NCBI GenBank assembly: GCA_903907995.1
Contig: CAIVQH010000031.1
Span: 124,001-188,000 of the forward strand
From: an uncultured Verrucomicrobiota bacterium
GTDB taxonomy: Bacteria > Verrucomicrobiota > Verrucomicrobiia > Limisphaerales > UBA9464
Direction: 5' to 3'
DNA: 64,000 nucleotides
Positions within the stretch are counted from its first letter, which is position 1. Each line of letters starts with the position of its first letter. The translations under genes and the position numbers were made by a program. The notes beneath the pieces are model-generated. The model made no database searches. It was not told the DNA's origin and worked only from the letters and a program-made list of their open reading frames with translations. Below, in pieces: positions 48,801 to 56,826 of the stretch.

Positions 48801-50996
48801 GGAAACGGCGGCGGCGGGCTGCGTCTCATTGAGCAGGCGGTTCGCCGTGGTGCGGACCCAGCCGTTCGGATGCTCGAGCATCTTGACGAGGCCGGCGGGG
48901 TCATTCGTGTCGAGCTTGAAGGGCGGCAGCGCCTTTGCCTCCTTGTGCTGGATGCGCCAGAGCCGGGTGAAGTGGTGGTCGCGGTCGGGCCGCGTCGCGG
49001 CGTTGCGCGCACCGTGGGCCGGGCCGCGCGTGTCGTTGTGCGTGGCGATCTGGTTGTAGAAGTCCACGAGGTAGATCGCGCCATCGGGGCCGACGCGGCT
49101 GTGGATCGGGCGGAACCAGTAGTCGGTGCTCGCGAGAAACTCGGTCTGCTTGCGGCCGTCTTCCTTGCGGCCCTGATAGGTCGCGCCTTTCGGGTCGAGG
49201 AACTCGTGGTGGTATAGCTGCCGGGTGGCCTCGCCCATGAAGAACGAATAGCGGTCATCCGGCTCCCATTTGCCCGGCCACGCGCCGCCATCATAGATGC
49301 ACGCGCCCGCCGCCGCCGTCCAGGCGCCGACCCAGTCGATCTGCACGTAGGGCTGCCGCTTCTCCTCAAAGGCGGGGTAGATTTTGTTCTCCTCGATGAT
49401 GTTGAGGTAGGACTTCATGCCGCCGACCTGTCCGCGGGTCAGATACTTCTCCGGGATGACCACGTGGTTGATCGGCTCGCCGCAGGTCGCCGTGGTGAAA
49501 ACAATCTCACCGTCGGGCGCGACCTCGCAGCCCCAGGTGTTGCAGTTGCCGGCGGCGACCTGCTCGATCATCGACCCGTCGGGACGGAAGCGATAGACGC
49601 CCGAGGCGAAGTCGCCGAAGTCCTTCTTGCCGTCGCCGGACTTCAGGTGGCCACGCGTGTAGCCGACTGTGCCGTAAATCCAGCCGTCCGGTCCCCAGCG
49701 GAAATTGTTGATCACCGCGTGCGTGTCGAACGTGCCCCAGCCGGTGTAGAGCACCTCGATCTTGTCCGCCTTGCCGTCGTGGTCGGTGTCGCGGATCCAG
49801 AGGATGTCGGGCGCCTGCGCGACGATCACGCCGTCCTTGTAGAACACGAGCGAAGTGGGGAGCTGCAGGCCGTCGGCGAAGACCGTCTTCTTGTCCATCA
49901 CGCCGTCGCCATCGGTGTCTTCGAGGATGGAGACGCGGTCCTTGGGCTTGCGCGGCTGCTTACCGCCGACCGGGAAGTTCACGGGGTCCTGCGCGCGGTT
50001 CCAAAAGGCCTTGAAGTCGTTTTTGTTCACGTCGAGACCGCCGGGGTACTCGGGTGTCTCGATGACCCAGAGACGGCCCTGCGGGTCCCAGTCGAGCGAC
50101 ATGATCTTCTCGGCGACGCGCTCGTCGGCGGCGATGGTGACCTTGAATTCGGGGTGCAACTGGAACGTCTTGACCTCCTCGCTCGCGGGCTTCGGTCCGC
50201 CGACGGGATAGGTCAGCGAGGCCAGCTCCTCCGGCTTGCAGAACTCATCGGTGTTGGGGCGCTTGCCGGCCCAGGCGATGCCGCGCATGAGGATCGCGCG
50301 GTAGGTCGGCGAGTTGAACACGTCAAACTCATGGCCCGGGATGCTCACGAAGCAACGGTAGGGCGTGGTGCCGCCGTCCCACGTCTTCTCGTAGGTCCAG
50401 AGCTGCGGCCAGATGTTGAAGACGTCCACGAAGCTCTGCGCGAGCACATGCACGTCGGGCGACATGTCGAGCACGTTGTACACCTCGTCCTTCCAGTCGA
50501 AGTTGGACACGCCCTTGGTGATCGGGTGCTCCTGATCGACGAAGTAGATGCCCACCTCGCCCTCGTGCCACTCCGTCTTCTTCTCGCCGTCCCAGCGCCA
50601 TGAACCGCCCTGGACCTTCTTGGCCCAGTCGTTCTGGTCGCCGGCGACGACGCCGTCGTGGAGGACCACGAGGCCGCCGCCGCGCCGGAGGTACTTCTCA
50701 AAGCGCGCGCGGTCGTCGCCCACGATCTTCATGCCGTCCGCCGCGTAGATGATCACCACGTCGGTGGCATCGAGCTGGGCGGCGGTGGGGAATTCCATCG
50801 AGCCGTCGGCCTTCATACCCCGCTCGTTGAGGAGCTTCGTCCATTCCGCGAGGAAACGCGGATGGTCGTGCTGGTTGGGGCCGTGGGTCTTGACGCCCGC
50901 GCGGATGAACACCCGCAGCGGGTCGGCCGCCTGGAGGACGGTCGAGACAAACAGCGTCGCGAGACACGCGACGACGAGACGGAGACGATGGCTCAT
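45900..50996 (-). CDS. Giant ThuA / PVC-type dehydrogenase / HEAT-like / cytochrome c / ThuA protein
   Basis: 1,698 residues, secreted (LRLVVACLATLFVSTVLQAA). Order of domains: ThuA-like (about 25-250, TDVVIIYAADGMKIVGDDRA and GGGLVVLHDGV); a membrane-bound-dehydrogenase-type propeller of the PVC group (about 295-715, LEDTDGDGVMDKKTVFADGL, RFRPDGSMIEQVAAG); an alpha-helical HEAT-like region (about 730-1110); a heme c domain with CAVCH at 1142-1146 (NLAPNLTGMGAHGPADLLVH follows); a beta-rich linker; and a second ThuA domain from about 1480 (VLLIGGGASHDYNRWFN). ThuA-like proteins act in disaccharide metabolism. The protein may oxidise a sugar in the periplasm. I chose ATG 50996, directly before the signal peptide. 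Confidence 0.9.
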   Translation of the reverse strand: MSHRLRLVVACLATLFVSTVLQAADPLRVFIRAGVKTHGPNQHDHPRFLAEWTKLLNERGMKADGSMEFPTAAQLDATDVVIIYAADGMKIVGDDRARFEKYLRRGGGLVVLHDGVVAGDQNDWAKKVQGGSWRWDGEKKTEWHEGEVGIYFVDQEHPITKGVSNFDWKDEVYNVLDMSPDVHVLAQSFVDVFNIWPQLWTYEKTWDGGTTPYRCFVSIPGHEFDVFNSPTYRAILMRGIAWAGKRPNTDEFCKPEELASLTYPVGGPKPASEEVKTFQLHPEFKVTIAADERVAEKIMSLDWDPQGRLWVIETPEYPGGLDVNKNDFKAFWNRAQDPVNFPVGGKQPRKPKDRVSILEDTDGDGVMDKKTVFADGLQLPTSLVFYKDGVIVAQAPDILWIRDTDHDGKADKIEVLYTGWGTFDTHAVINNFRWGPDGWIYGTVGYTRGHLKSGDGKKDFGDFASGVYRFRPDGSMIEQVAAGNCNTWGCEVAPDGEIVFTTATCGEPINHVVIPEKYLTRGQVGGMKSYLNIIEENKIYPAFEEKRQPYVQIDWVGAWTAAAGACIYDGGAWPGKWEPDDRYSFFMGEATRQLYHHEFLDPKGATYQGRKEDGRKQTEFLASTDYWFRPIHSRVGPDGAIYLVDFYNQIATHNDTRGPAHGARNAATRPDRDHHFTRLWRIQHKEAKALPPFKLDTNDPAGLVKMLEHPNGWVRTTANRLLNETQPAAAVSALTKEMKSGPTKYSRIQSLYALNNLGKLDDALLFAALKDTDSGVRKNAAHLSAERTDAPAANRQALEALLHDADGRAKIDALIALGSLPATRETADAVVAVWPTLKDQWFESAAVGAAAKNPQLYLLAAFEAKDPAFLAGFVPHLARLAANQADGAKAGRFIALVAAAPAAANGLKQVALDSFTANFKGAAPAWEPVLATSLKSLLASDRTAGAVLPLVAKWDTDGKLAADVKPAVTKAEAQLADTSLSDDVRGQIAVNLIGVRKLDASILPAVSALLGGNSSVALQKRVIDALGAGADTATALVAVFAKLPPELVEPAFGQLVKRAESANALLDVLESKQVDLMKLGPARQHRLRTHPDLAVARRANAVIDGLKGPEAKQKDDLLAKLTPEVVKPGNVENGHKIFTANCAVCHAFKTEGRNLAPNLTGMGAHGPADLLVHIVDPNRQVEPNFISTTIETKDDQTYDGIIDRENAQEVVLRNATGDYTLRTADIKSRASSGRSLMPEGFEQLGGEGLRDLLAFICADEGRFRTLDLTRAFTANNSRGLFQSADNLDETVQFRSYNLKRVEDIPFDVVSPLKAVANVIVLKGGARDSWSRRTLPQQVEVKVGLAAGRLHFLGGVAGWGYPYVNDTKVPAAKVTLHFAGGPTQEIVLHNGQEFADYVGQIDVPGSKGLPQFVKQGQVRWFTKAVNNPAVIETMTLESYDNQLAPVFFAITAETGAPAGNAPASTTSTTTTDERPALKWGGGLKVLLIGGGASHDYNRWFNLADVALLNGTGKISANYLEPQDVSVDSVKQADVLLISANKAFPDPAVRTAIEAHAAAGKGLVLLHPGLWYNWADWAGYNRELAGGGARGHNKYGEFEVTVTEPSSPVMKGVPAKFLISDELYYFEPDAQGTPIQVLATAHSDTKNKTYPQVFIVQHPKTRIVGITLGHDGIAHSLPAYQQLLKNAIYWTAKKDELVGQ

Positions 50997-51271
50997 AATG
51001 ATGGCAGGTGCGCTGACAGTATCCGACGGCAAGGCAGCGTCCATGAGTTTGCGCGCCCGGGGCGTGAGCTATTTCACAGCCCCCGGGGCGGACGCGGCTC
51101 GCGGACGCCATTCACGACGTTCCGTCGCAGGGAAAGCTTCATCAGCGTGGCGCGAAACCGCGCAATCACCATGCGCCGGAGGCACGCGGCGATGCGGGAG
51201 ATGCACCTTTGCCTTGGACCTCCCGTTCGTGACCGGTCTTTTCGGGGCCGGACATCCCAAGGACGTGCCGG

Positions 51272-51415
51272 AGTCGCGCCAGCGTCTTGGACTGCGCGAG
51301 CCCTCTCGCGCTTTTCGGCTGCCGGATCGGTTATCCAAGCGCCGAATCACTCCCCCTTTGTCGTTGGCCCCGACCAAAGCGGCAGAGGGCTGCCGCGGTC
51401 CGAAACCTCGCGGAC
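51272..51415. repeat. RAYT-associated palindrome family R3, left copy
   Basis: A 144-bp element. Both halves are inverted copies of each other: the left arm contains TTGGACTGCGCGAGCCCTCT, and the right arm is the complement of a near-identical string. Each arm is itself a small hairpin (GCGCGAG/CTCGCGC and GCGGCAG/CTGCCGC). It is 12 bp from the transposase stop. The remaining gap 50997-51271 shows no gene. Confidence 0.85.
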
Positions 51416-51427
51416 TTCGGTTCCGGC

Positions 51428-51997
51428 TCACCAGTCGAGGGACGGCTCGAACCCGTCCGACACAACAACTTTGTCGGTCTTGAACCGGTAGATGCTCTTC
51501 ACCTGTGCGGGTGAGGCGGTGCGCTCGAACCATGCCGCCGAACCCCACGGGTACTGGTTCGCCACCGGTACAAGACCGTGTTTCACCGGGTTCTGGTGCA
51601 CGTAATTCAGCCGGGCGAGATAGGAGCGCTGATGGGTGAGCCGCGTGTCCCGGTAGTTGAACCACACCCGCCGTTCCGGCGCCTTGTCGAGACGGTTGAG
51701 CCAGCCGGACGTCTTGACGTGAAGAATCTTCAACATCGCCGTCAAACTGGTGGCTTCCGTGGCCTCCGGTGGGGAATGGGCGACAAAGTGATAATGATTG
51801 GAGAAGACAGACCAGGCCTCCAATCGCCAGCCGAAGTCGCGGGCAACCGTGAGCAATCCCCGGTGCAGCACGCGAAGCCGGGCCGGACCCCGGAAATGCT
51901 GGACGTGATCCAGCGTGCTGGCGGTGACGAAGAAAGTGCCACCCTCCGCCAGCAAATGAGTGGGCGCATGCGGCCATGGAGTGGATGGCTCGGACAT
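51428..51997 (-). CDS. REP-associated tyrosine transposase (RAYT, IS200-like Y1)
   Basis: 189 residues, normal for a RAYT. The HUH metal motif H68-Y-H70 is in VFSNHYHFVAH, and the catalytic tyrosine is Y132 in RLNYVHQNPVKHGL, followed by YPWGSAAWF. RAYTs cut and rejoin single-stranded REP palindromes but are usually single-copy chromosomal genes. ATG 51997 is preferred; a TTG two codons upstream is possible. Two nearly identical palindromes in direct orientation flank the gene at 51272-51415 and 52068-52212 and are its likely substrates. Confidence 0.9.
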   Translation of the reverse strand: MSEPSTPWPHAPTHLLAEGGTFFVTASTLDHVQHFRGPARLRVLHRGLLTVARDFGWRLEAWSVFSNHYHFVAHSPPEATEATSLTAMLKILHVKTSGWLNRLDKAPERRVWFNYRDTRLTHQRSYLARLNYVHQNPVKHGLVPVANQYPWGSAAWFERTASPAQVKSIYRFKTDKVVVSDGFEPSLDW

Positions 51998-52067
51998 CGC
52001 CAAGGCTAGGAATGCGGGGAGAAGCGACGCAAGATTACAATGCCCGCGCTTTCACCGGGGCCACCGT

Positions 52068-52212
52068 AGTCGCGCCAGCGTCTTGGACTGCGCGAGCCCT
52101 CTCGCGCTTTTCGGCTGCCGGATCGGTTATCCAAGCGCTGAATCGCTCCCCCTTTTGTCGTTGGCCCCGACCAAAGCGGCAGAGGGCTGCCGCAGTCCAA
52201 AACCTCGCGGAC
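52068..52212. repeat. RAYT-associated palindrome family R3, right copy
   Basis: A 145-bp copy of 51272-51415 in the same orientation, differing by about seven substitutions and one extra T. It lies 70 bp upstream of the transposase start and about 90 bp before the beta-lactamase-like gene. The rest of the gap 51998-52304 shows no gene. Confidence 0.85.
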
Positions 52213-52304
52213 ATCGTCCACCGCCCAGCAACCTCGCATCCAAAACTCCGCCTATCCCTACCCGCCATTGCCGTCCTGCCCCCGTCCGTTCATCCTGCCC
52301 GCCA

Positions 52305-53582
52305 ATGCTTCCACGCGCCGTGCTCCGCCGTTACCTGCCGCTGGCCGTGCTGGCCGCTGCGCTCCTGCTGGGCTCGTGCCGGACGACGCGGAACGGGCCG
52401 CCAGCGGCTGCGCGCCCGGTCACGGCGTCCGTGGCCCGGGTCTTTGCCACCAACAAGCTGGCCGAGCTCGATGCGGCCATCTTCGCCGCCATCGCCAGCA
52501 ACAAGACGCCCGGCGGCGTGCTCTGGCTCGAACGCAACGGCACCGCGTACCACCGCGCCTACGGCGAGCGCGCCGTGGAACCCGAGCACGAGCCGATGAC
52601 CGAGGACACCATCTTCGACGCCGCCTCGCTCACCAAGGTGATCGCCACCGCGCCCTCCGTGATGCTGCTGGCCGAGCGCGGCAAGCTGGACGTCGAGGCG
52701 CCCGTCAGCCGCTACCTGCCGGACTTCGCGACCAACGGCAAGGCGGCCATCACCCTGCGCCAGCTGCTCACGCACACCTCCGGGCTGCCCCCCGGCCTGT
52801 CGCGCGCCGACAACTGGCTGGGCTACGACGAGGCCATCCGCCGCGCCTGCGCCGAGCGGCTCGCCGACGCGCCCGGCAGCAAGTTCCGCTATTCCGACAT
52901 CAATTTCATCGTGCTCGGCGAAGTCGTCCACCGGGTGAGCGGCCTCTACATCGACCAGTTCAGCGAACAGGAGATTTTTAAGCCGTTGGGCATGGTGGAT
53001 ACCGCCTTCCGCCCCTTCGACCCGGCGAACAACTGCCCCTGCTCCCAGGAGGAAAACGAACGCATCGCGCCCACCGAACGGGAGGGCGACGGCATCCTGC
53101 GCGGCATGGTGCATGATCCGACCTCACGCCGGATGGGCGGCATCGCGGGCCACGCGGGGCTCTTCACGACCGCCAAGGATCTCGCCCGCTATTCCCGCAT
53201 GATGCTGAACCGGGGCGAACTCGGTGGCCGGCGCATCCTCCGCCCCGACACCGTGGAGCGCATGATCAGCGTGCAATCCCCGCCCGGCCTGCCGCGCCGG
53301 GGATTTGGCTGGGACATTGATTCGCCCTACGCCGGACCGCGCGGGGCGCACTTCCCGATTGGCAGCTACGGCCACACCGGCTGGACCGGCGGCAGCCTGT
53401 GGATCGACCCCTTCTCCGACACCTTCGTGATCTTCCTCTCGAACCGGAACCACCCCACCGAAGACGGCAACGTTATCGGCCTCCGTCGCCAGATCGGCAC
53501 GCTCGCGGCCGAGGCGGTCATTGGCTTCGACTTCAACCACGTGCCCGGAGCCCTGCTGGCGGAGCCGGCGGCAAAGCACTGA
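52305..53582 (+). CDS. Beta-lactamase-like serine hydrolase lipoprotein
   Basis: 425 residues. It has a lipoprotein signal (LAVLAAALLLGSC, lipidated C25). The penicillin-binding/class C beta-lactamase fold shows the active-site S108-x-x-K111 in AASLTKV, Y196 in RYSDINF (Asp in place of the usual Asn) and HTGWTG in place of KTG. Other typical parts are LLTHTSGLPPGL and GGIAGHAGLFTTAKDLARYS. Such proteins may be esterases, D-aminopeptidases or peptidoglycan-active enzymes rather than true beta-lactamases. ATG 52305 begins at the signal peptide. Confidence 0.88.
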   Translation: MLPRAVLRRYLPLAVLAAALLLGSCRTTRNGPPAAARPVTASVARVFATNKLAELDAAIFAAIASNKTPGGVLWLERNGTAYHRAYGERAVEPEHEPMTEDTIFDAASLTKVIATAPSVMLLAERGKLDVEAPVSRYLPDFATNGKAAITLRQLLTHTSGLPPGLSRADNWLGYDEAIRRACAERLADAPGSKFRYSDINFIVLGEVVHRVSGLYIDQFSEQEIFKPLGMVDTAFRPFDPANNCPCSQEENERIAPTEREGDGILRGMVHDPTSRRMGGIAGHAGLFTTAKDLARYSRMMLNRGELGGRRILRPDTVERMISVQSPPGLPRRGFGWDIDSPYAGPRGAHFPIGSYGHTGWTGGSLWIDPFSDTFVIFLSNRNHPTEDGNVIGLRRQIGTLAAEAVIGFDFNHVPGALLAEPAAKH

Positions 53583-53599
53583 GAGGAATCTACTTAGCC

Positions 53600-56377
53600 T
53601 CAGGGTTCGATGACGCGGAAGAAGCGGCGGGGCAGCAACGGGGGCGGAGGTGGCAGGCTGAGCTGGAGGCCGGAGCCGTCGCCGATGAAGTTCGTGTAGG
53701 GGGTCCAGCCGCCGGCGGTCAGGTCGTCGGCATACTCGACCGAGTAGGCGCGGCCGTTGATGGTGTTGAAACCGAACTGGAACTGGCCGGCAACGACGGC
53801 GGGCGGAAGGATCTGCACGGGCACGGGACCGGTCACGACGAGGGTCGCGCCGGAGAGGCCGTAGCTGAGGGTGAAGCCGGCCGGGAGGGTCACGCTGCTG
53901 AAGGTGCCAACCCGCCGGTTGGCCGTGAGGAACGGGAAGGTGGCGCCGGGCGGGGGCGCGTAACCATCCTGGATGACCACCTCGAGCGCGCCGTCGAGCG
54001 TGGCCGTGCCGCCCGCCTGCACCCGGCCGAATTCCCCGGCCGCGGCGTTGGTGCCCACGACCGGCACGACCAGCCGGCCGGCGGCGGATTGCGTGAAGTG
54101 GAACGGGGCGAAGCGGCCGAGGGGCGCGGACGTCACGGGGATGCCGGCGGGGCGCGCGCCGGACCGTGAATTCGGGGGCCGGGCCGGGCCCGGAGGATCG
54201 CCCAGGGTGAGCTTGCCGGCGTTCGCCGCGTCGCCGCTGACCGGCAGTTCGCCCACCTGCCAGTCGTCCTCGTTGGTCACGGTGCCGCTGACCACAATCT
54301 TGCCGTTGCCGCGCAGCTTTCCGCCGATGCTCGTCGGCTGCTCGAGATTGAGCGTGCCCGATTCGAGGCTGATTACCTGGGCCGTCTCCCCGGAGCCATC
54401 CAGGGCGGCCAGGTCGAGGATGCCGGCCTGTGCGCGGATCAGGCCGAGGTTCCGCAGGCGAAACCCGATGCGGCTGGTGCTGTCGTCGGATTTGATGACC
54501 ACGCCGTCGGTCTCATTGGTGAAGACCGGGTGGACCCCGGTGGAGGCGTCGGTCAGGCCGGCAGGTGCGGCGAAGTTGAACGTGCCATGGTTGTCGATGG
54601 CCACCCCATCGCCGGCGAGGATGGAGCTCGTCTCATTGCCCCCGGCGTTGTGGACCAGCGTCACGGTGCCGCGGTTCACCAGCGGCCCGCCGGTGAGCGG
54701 TTTGTAGTCGGGACCCTGGACGGTGAGCGAGGCCCCGGCGTCCACGGCCACCGCGGCAGTCAGGCCGTTGGAAATCGCCAGCGAACCGCCCGTCCAGAGG
54801 AAATTGCCCCGGACAACTTCCAAGGTCCCGATTCCCTGAATCTTGCCGGCGGACTGCTGGACCGTGCTGTTCTGAACGGTGATGCCGGCCCCGCCGGTCA
54901 GGTCAAAGATCGCACCGTTCAGGAGAATCGTGGAATCCCGGGTTCGCAGACTGGCACCGGCGGACGGGACGGAGAAATGGCCGCCCCGGTACTGGACCTG
55001 GGCCGACCCAATACCGCCGCTGAGGGTGTCTCCGAGGCTGCCGCCCGCATCGAAGATGAGAGTGCCCTGCGGCGCCTTTACGTGGCCCGAGTCGTTATAA
55101 AAGGGCACCTTGACGAAGAAGATTTCGTTCGTGCCGACGGTCGAGATGAACTCGGCGCCGCCCTGGTTCAGGATGGAGGCGTGGTCGTAGCCGGGAGTTC
55201 CGGAGGAAAGCGGTGCGATGGCGGAGCCGACAAGGGCGCTGAAGTGGGAATTGGCAGTGTCGTTCACGATCTGAGCCCCGTAACCCATGCTCAGGGGCTG
55301 GCGGGCATTCAGGAGGAGGGTGTTGTGATTGGTGAGGATGGTGCTGAAAAGGTTTGGTGCGGCGTTGCCGTGGCAGGCGACGACGCCATCGTTCACGATG
55401 ATGCCCGGGTTGTCTGGTCCCGGACCTTGGATCGTGCCGCCGTACCATGAGAGCGCACCCAGGAACTCGATGGTCAGCGTGCCCTGTTCGTTCCAGCCGG
55501 CCCCGCCCTGGTCGTCCCCAAGCTGCAAAGTGTCCGCGACCGTGACCGCGCCATCCGCCAAGTTGTTGGCGGAGCGCAGCAGGATGATCCCCGAACCGGT
55601 CAGCCGTGCGCCGTCATGGAAGGCCGTGGGGGCATTGATGTCGATGCGGCCATTCTTGTCCGCGTTGAAGGTGCCGCTACAGGCCACCAGCGCGCTGGTG
55701 GTGATCTGCAGCGTCCTCCCGGCCGGCGCCGATACGGTGCCGCCGGCCGTGGTGGTGAACCGGGCTTTCTCGTTGCCGCCGCTGATCAATGAATTGCCGG
55801 CAGTAAACAGTTTGCCGTTCACCAACTGGCCTCCGTTGTTCAGCCCGAAATTCAGGGTGGCCTGGTCGGCCATTGTGAAGGTGCCGTTGTTCTGGAGCGT
55901 GACGGGCGCGCTGTACTGCAGCACGGCGCCCCCGTTGACGATCACCGTGCCATTGTTGGTCAGCGGGCAGGCCAGGAACGACTGGTTGAAGGAGGGCGGA
56001 AACGGGTCCACGTGCATGAGCCCGCCGACCGTCACCGCCCCGCCGCCGCCGGCGAGCGTGGAGACCTGCAGGTCCAGCTCACCGGTCACCAACAGGTCCT
56101 TCCCGACCCTGAGCTGGGCGCCGTTGGCGAGCGTGAGGGAATTCAGGCTCACCTTGGTGTCGAGGAAGGCGGCCGAGCCGCTGCCGACGATGCTGACGTC
56201 GTCGCCATCCTGCGGGGGGCCGGATGGGTTCCAGTTCGCGGCGACGGACCACGAGCCCGGGAACGGGGCCGAGTCGCTCCACTGGTAGCTCTTGGCCCCG
56301 GCCTGGCCGAGGGTCAGCAGCAGGGTGAACAGAGCCCCAATCCAGGTGGCGGCGCGGATCGTCGGGGAAGAGTGCAT
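53600..56377 (-). CDS. Secreted beta-helix/autotransporter-like surface protein
   Basis: 925 residues. A signal peptide (WIGALFTLLLTLGQAGA) is followed by SYQWSDSAPFPGSWSVAANW then NPSGPPQDGDDVSIVG, the usual opening of verrucomicrobial autotransporter-repeat proteins. The body consists of irregular beta-strand repeats (TNNGTVIVNGGAVLQYSAPV, LQNNGTFTMADQATLNFG). The end (FGFNTINGRAYSVEYADDLT to RRFFRVIEP) resembles the terminal module of the proteins at 18901 and 32318. No catalytic motif is seen. Probably an adhesin or matrix protein on the cell surface. Confidence 0.78.
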   Translation of the reverse strand: MHSSPTIRAATWIGALFTLLLTLGQAGAKSYQWSDSAPFPGSWSVAANWNPSGPPQDGDDVSIVGSGSAAFLDTKVSLNSLTLANGAQLRVGKDLLVTGELDLQVSTLAGGGGAVTVGGLMHVDPFPPSFNQSFLACPLTNNGTVIVNGGAVLQYSAPVTLQNNGTFTMADQATLNFGLNNGGQLVNGKLFTAGNSLISGGNEKARFTTTAGGTVSAPAGRTLQITTSALVACSGTFNADKNGRIDINAPTAFHDGARLTGSGIILLRSANNLADGAVTVADTLQLGDDQGGAGWNEQGTLTIEFLGALSWYGGTIQGPGPDNPGIIVNDGVVACHGNAAPNLFSTILTNHNTLLLNARQPLSMGYGAQIVNDTANSHFSALVGSAIAPLSSGTPGYDHASILNQGGAEFISTVGTNEIFFVKVPFYNDSGHVKAPQGTLIFDAGGSLGDTLSGGIGSAQVQYRGGHFSVPSAGASLRTRDSTILLNGAIFDLTGGAGITVQNSTVQQSAGKIQGIGTLEVVRGNFLWTGGSLAISNGLTAAVAVDAGASLTVQGPDYKPLTGGPLVNRGTVTLVHNAGGNETSSILAGDGVAIDNHGTFNFAAPAGLTDASTGVHPVFTNETDGVVIKSDDSTSRIGFRLRNLGLIRAQAGILDLAALDGSGETAQVISLESGTLNLEQPTSIGGKLRGNGKIVVSGTVTNEDDWQVGELPVSGDAANAGKLTLGDPPGPARPPNSRSGARPAGIPVTSAPLGRFAPFHFTQSAAGRLVVPVVGTNAAAGEFGRVQAGGTATLDGALEVVIQDGYAPPPGATFPFLTANRRVGTFSSVTLPAGFTLSYGLSGATLVVTGPVPVQILPPAVVAGQFQFGFNTINGRAYSVEYADDLTAGGWTPYTNFIGDGSGLQLSLPPPPPLLPRRFFRVIEP

Positions 56378-56514
56378 GTGCAGGGAAATCGCCGGGCAAA
56401 CCGTCTCGACAACCGGCAACAGGCGTGGCCCCGGCCGATGCTGCCACTTCTAGGAGCGTCAGGATGGATTGTCGAGGCGAAAGGGGGGATGCCTACCGCA
56501 GGCCGAACATCGTG

Positions 56515-56686
56515 CTATTTCGGCAATGCCGGGTGCTGATTTCCTCGGCGGAGAGTGCGCGGTCGTAGAGGCGGAAATCGGCGAAGCGGGCGGCCAGGAA
56601 CTCGTCGCCGGCGTAGTGGGGGTTGCCGCCCAGTGCGCAGTCCTGGGTGCGGGTGTTGCTGAATTCGGGCGCGGCGCATGAGCCGG
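56515..56686 (-). pseudogene. Duplicated 3' fragment of the GH127/LamG gene
   Basis: These 172 bp are almost identical to 58130-58300, the end of the gene at 58125-60914. Translated they give GSCAAPEFSNTRTQDCALGG, NPHYAGDEFLAARFADFRLY and DRALSAEEI. There is no start or upstream domain. It joins directly onto repeat element R2 at 56687. Confidence 0.85.
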
Positions 56687-56826
56687 CCCCGCCCGGTAGG
56701 GGCGGCAGAGGGCGTGCGGAAACCGTAGGCATTCCTTCCATCGCGTGACGCTGCGCTCGGCGACGGGGACGGCGCAGCGCGCCCGTCACTACCCAGTCGT
56801 CCGATTCTCATCGGGGAATGGTATCA
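56687..56826 (-). repeat. MITE-like element family R2, copy 2 (truncated, inverse)
   Basis: Inverse copy of 45499-45697, complete at its right end (GGGGAATGGTATCA) and truncated at the left at a CCCGCCC run that joins the duplicated LamG fragment. The terminal TGATACCA word supplies the stop codon of the propeller gene at 56824. Confidence 0.75.

Noticed and set aside
45849-49217. A 1,122-codon open frame on the plus strand
   Set aside because: It is antisense to the ThuA/cytochrome gene, which has a signal peptide, a heme motif and known domains. The plus-strand translation is rich in Val/Gly/Arg/Glu with no motif, as expected for a shadow of GC-rich coding DNA.
49464-50603. A 379-codon plus-strand frame
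   Set aside because: Another antisense shadow of the ThuA/dehydrogenase gene with no recognisable protein features.
52305-53582. True beta-lactamase (AmpC-type resistance gene)
   Set aside because: The SxxK serine is present, but YSD replaces YSN and HTG replaces KTG, and the protein is a lipoprotein. These fit the broader serine-hydrolase family better than a resistance enzyme.
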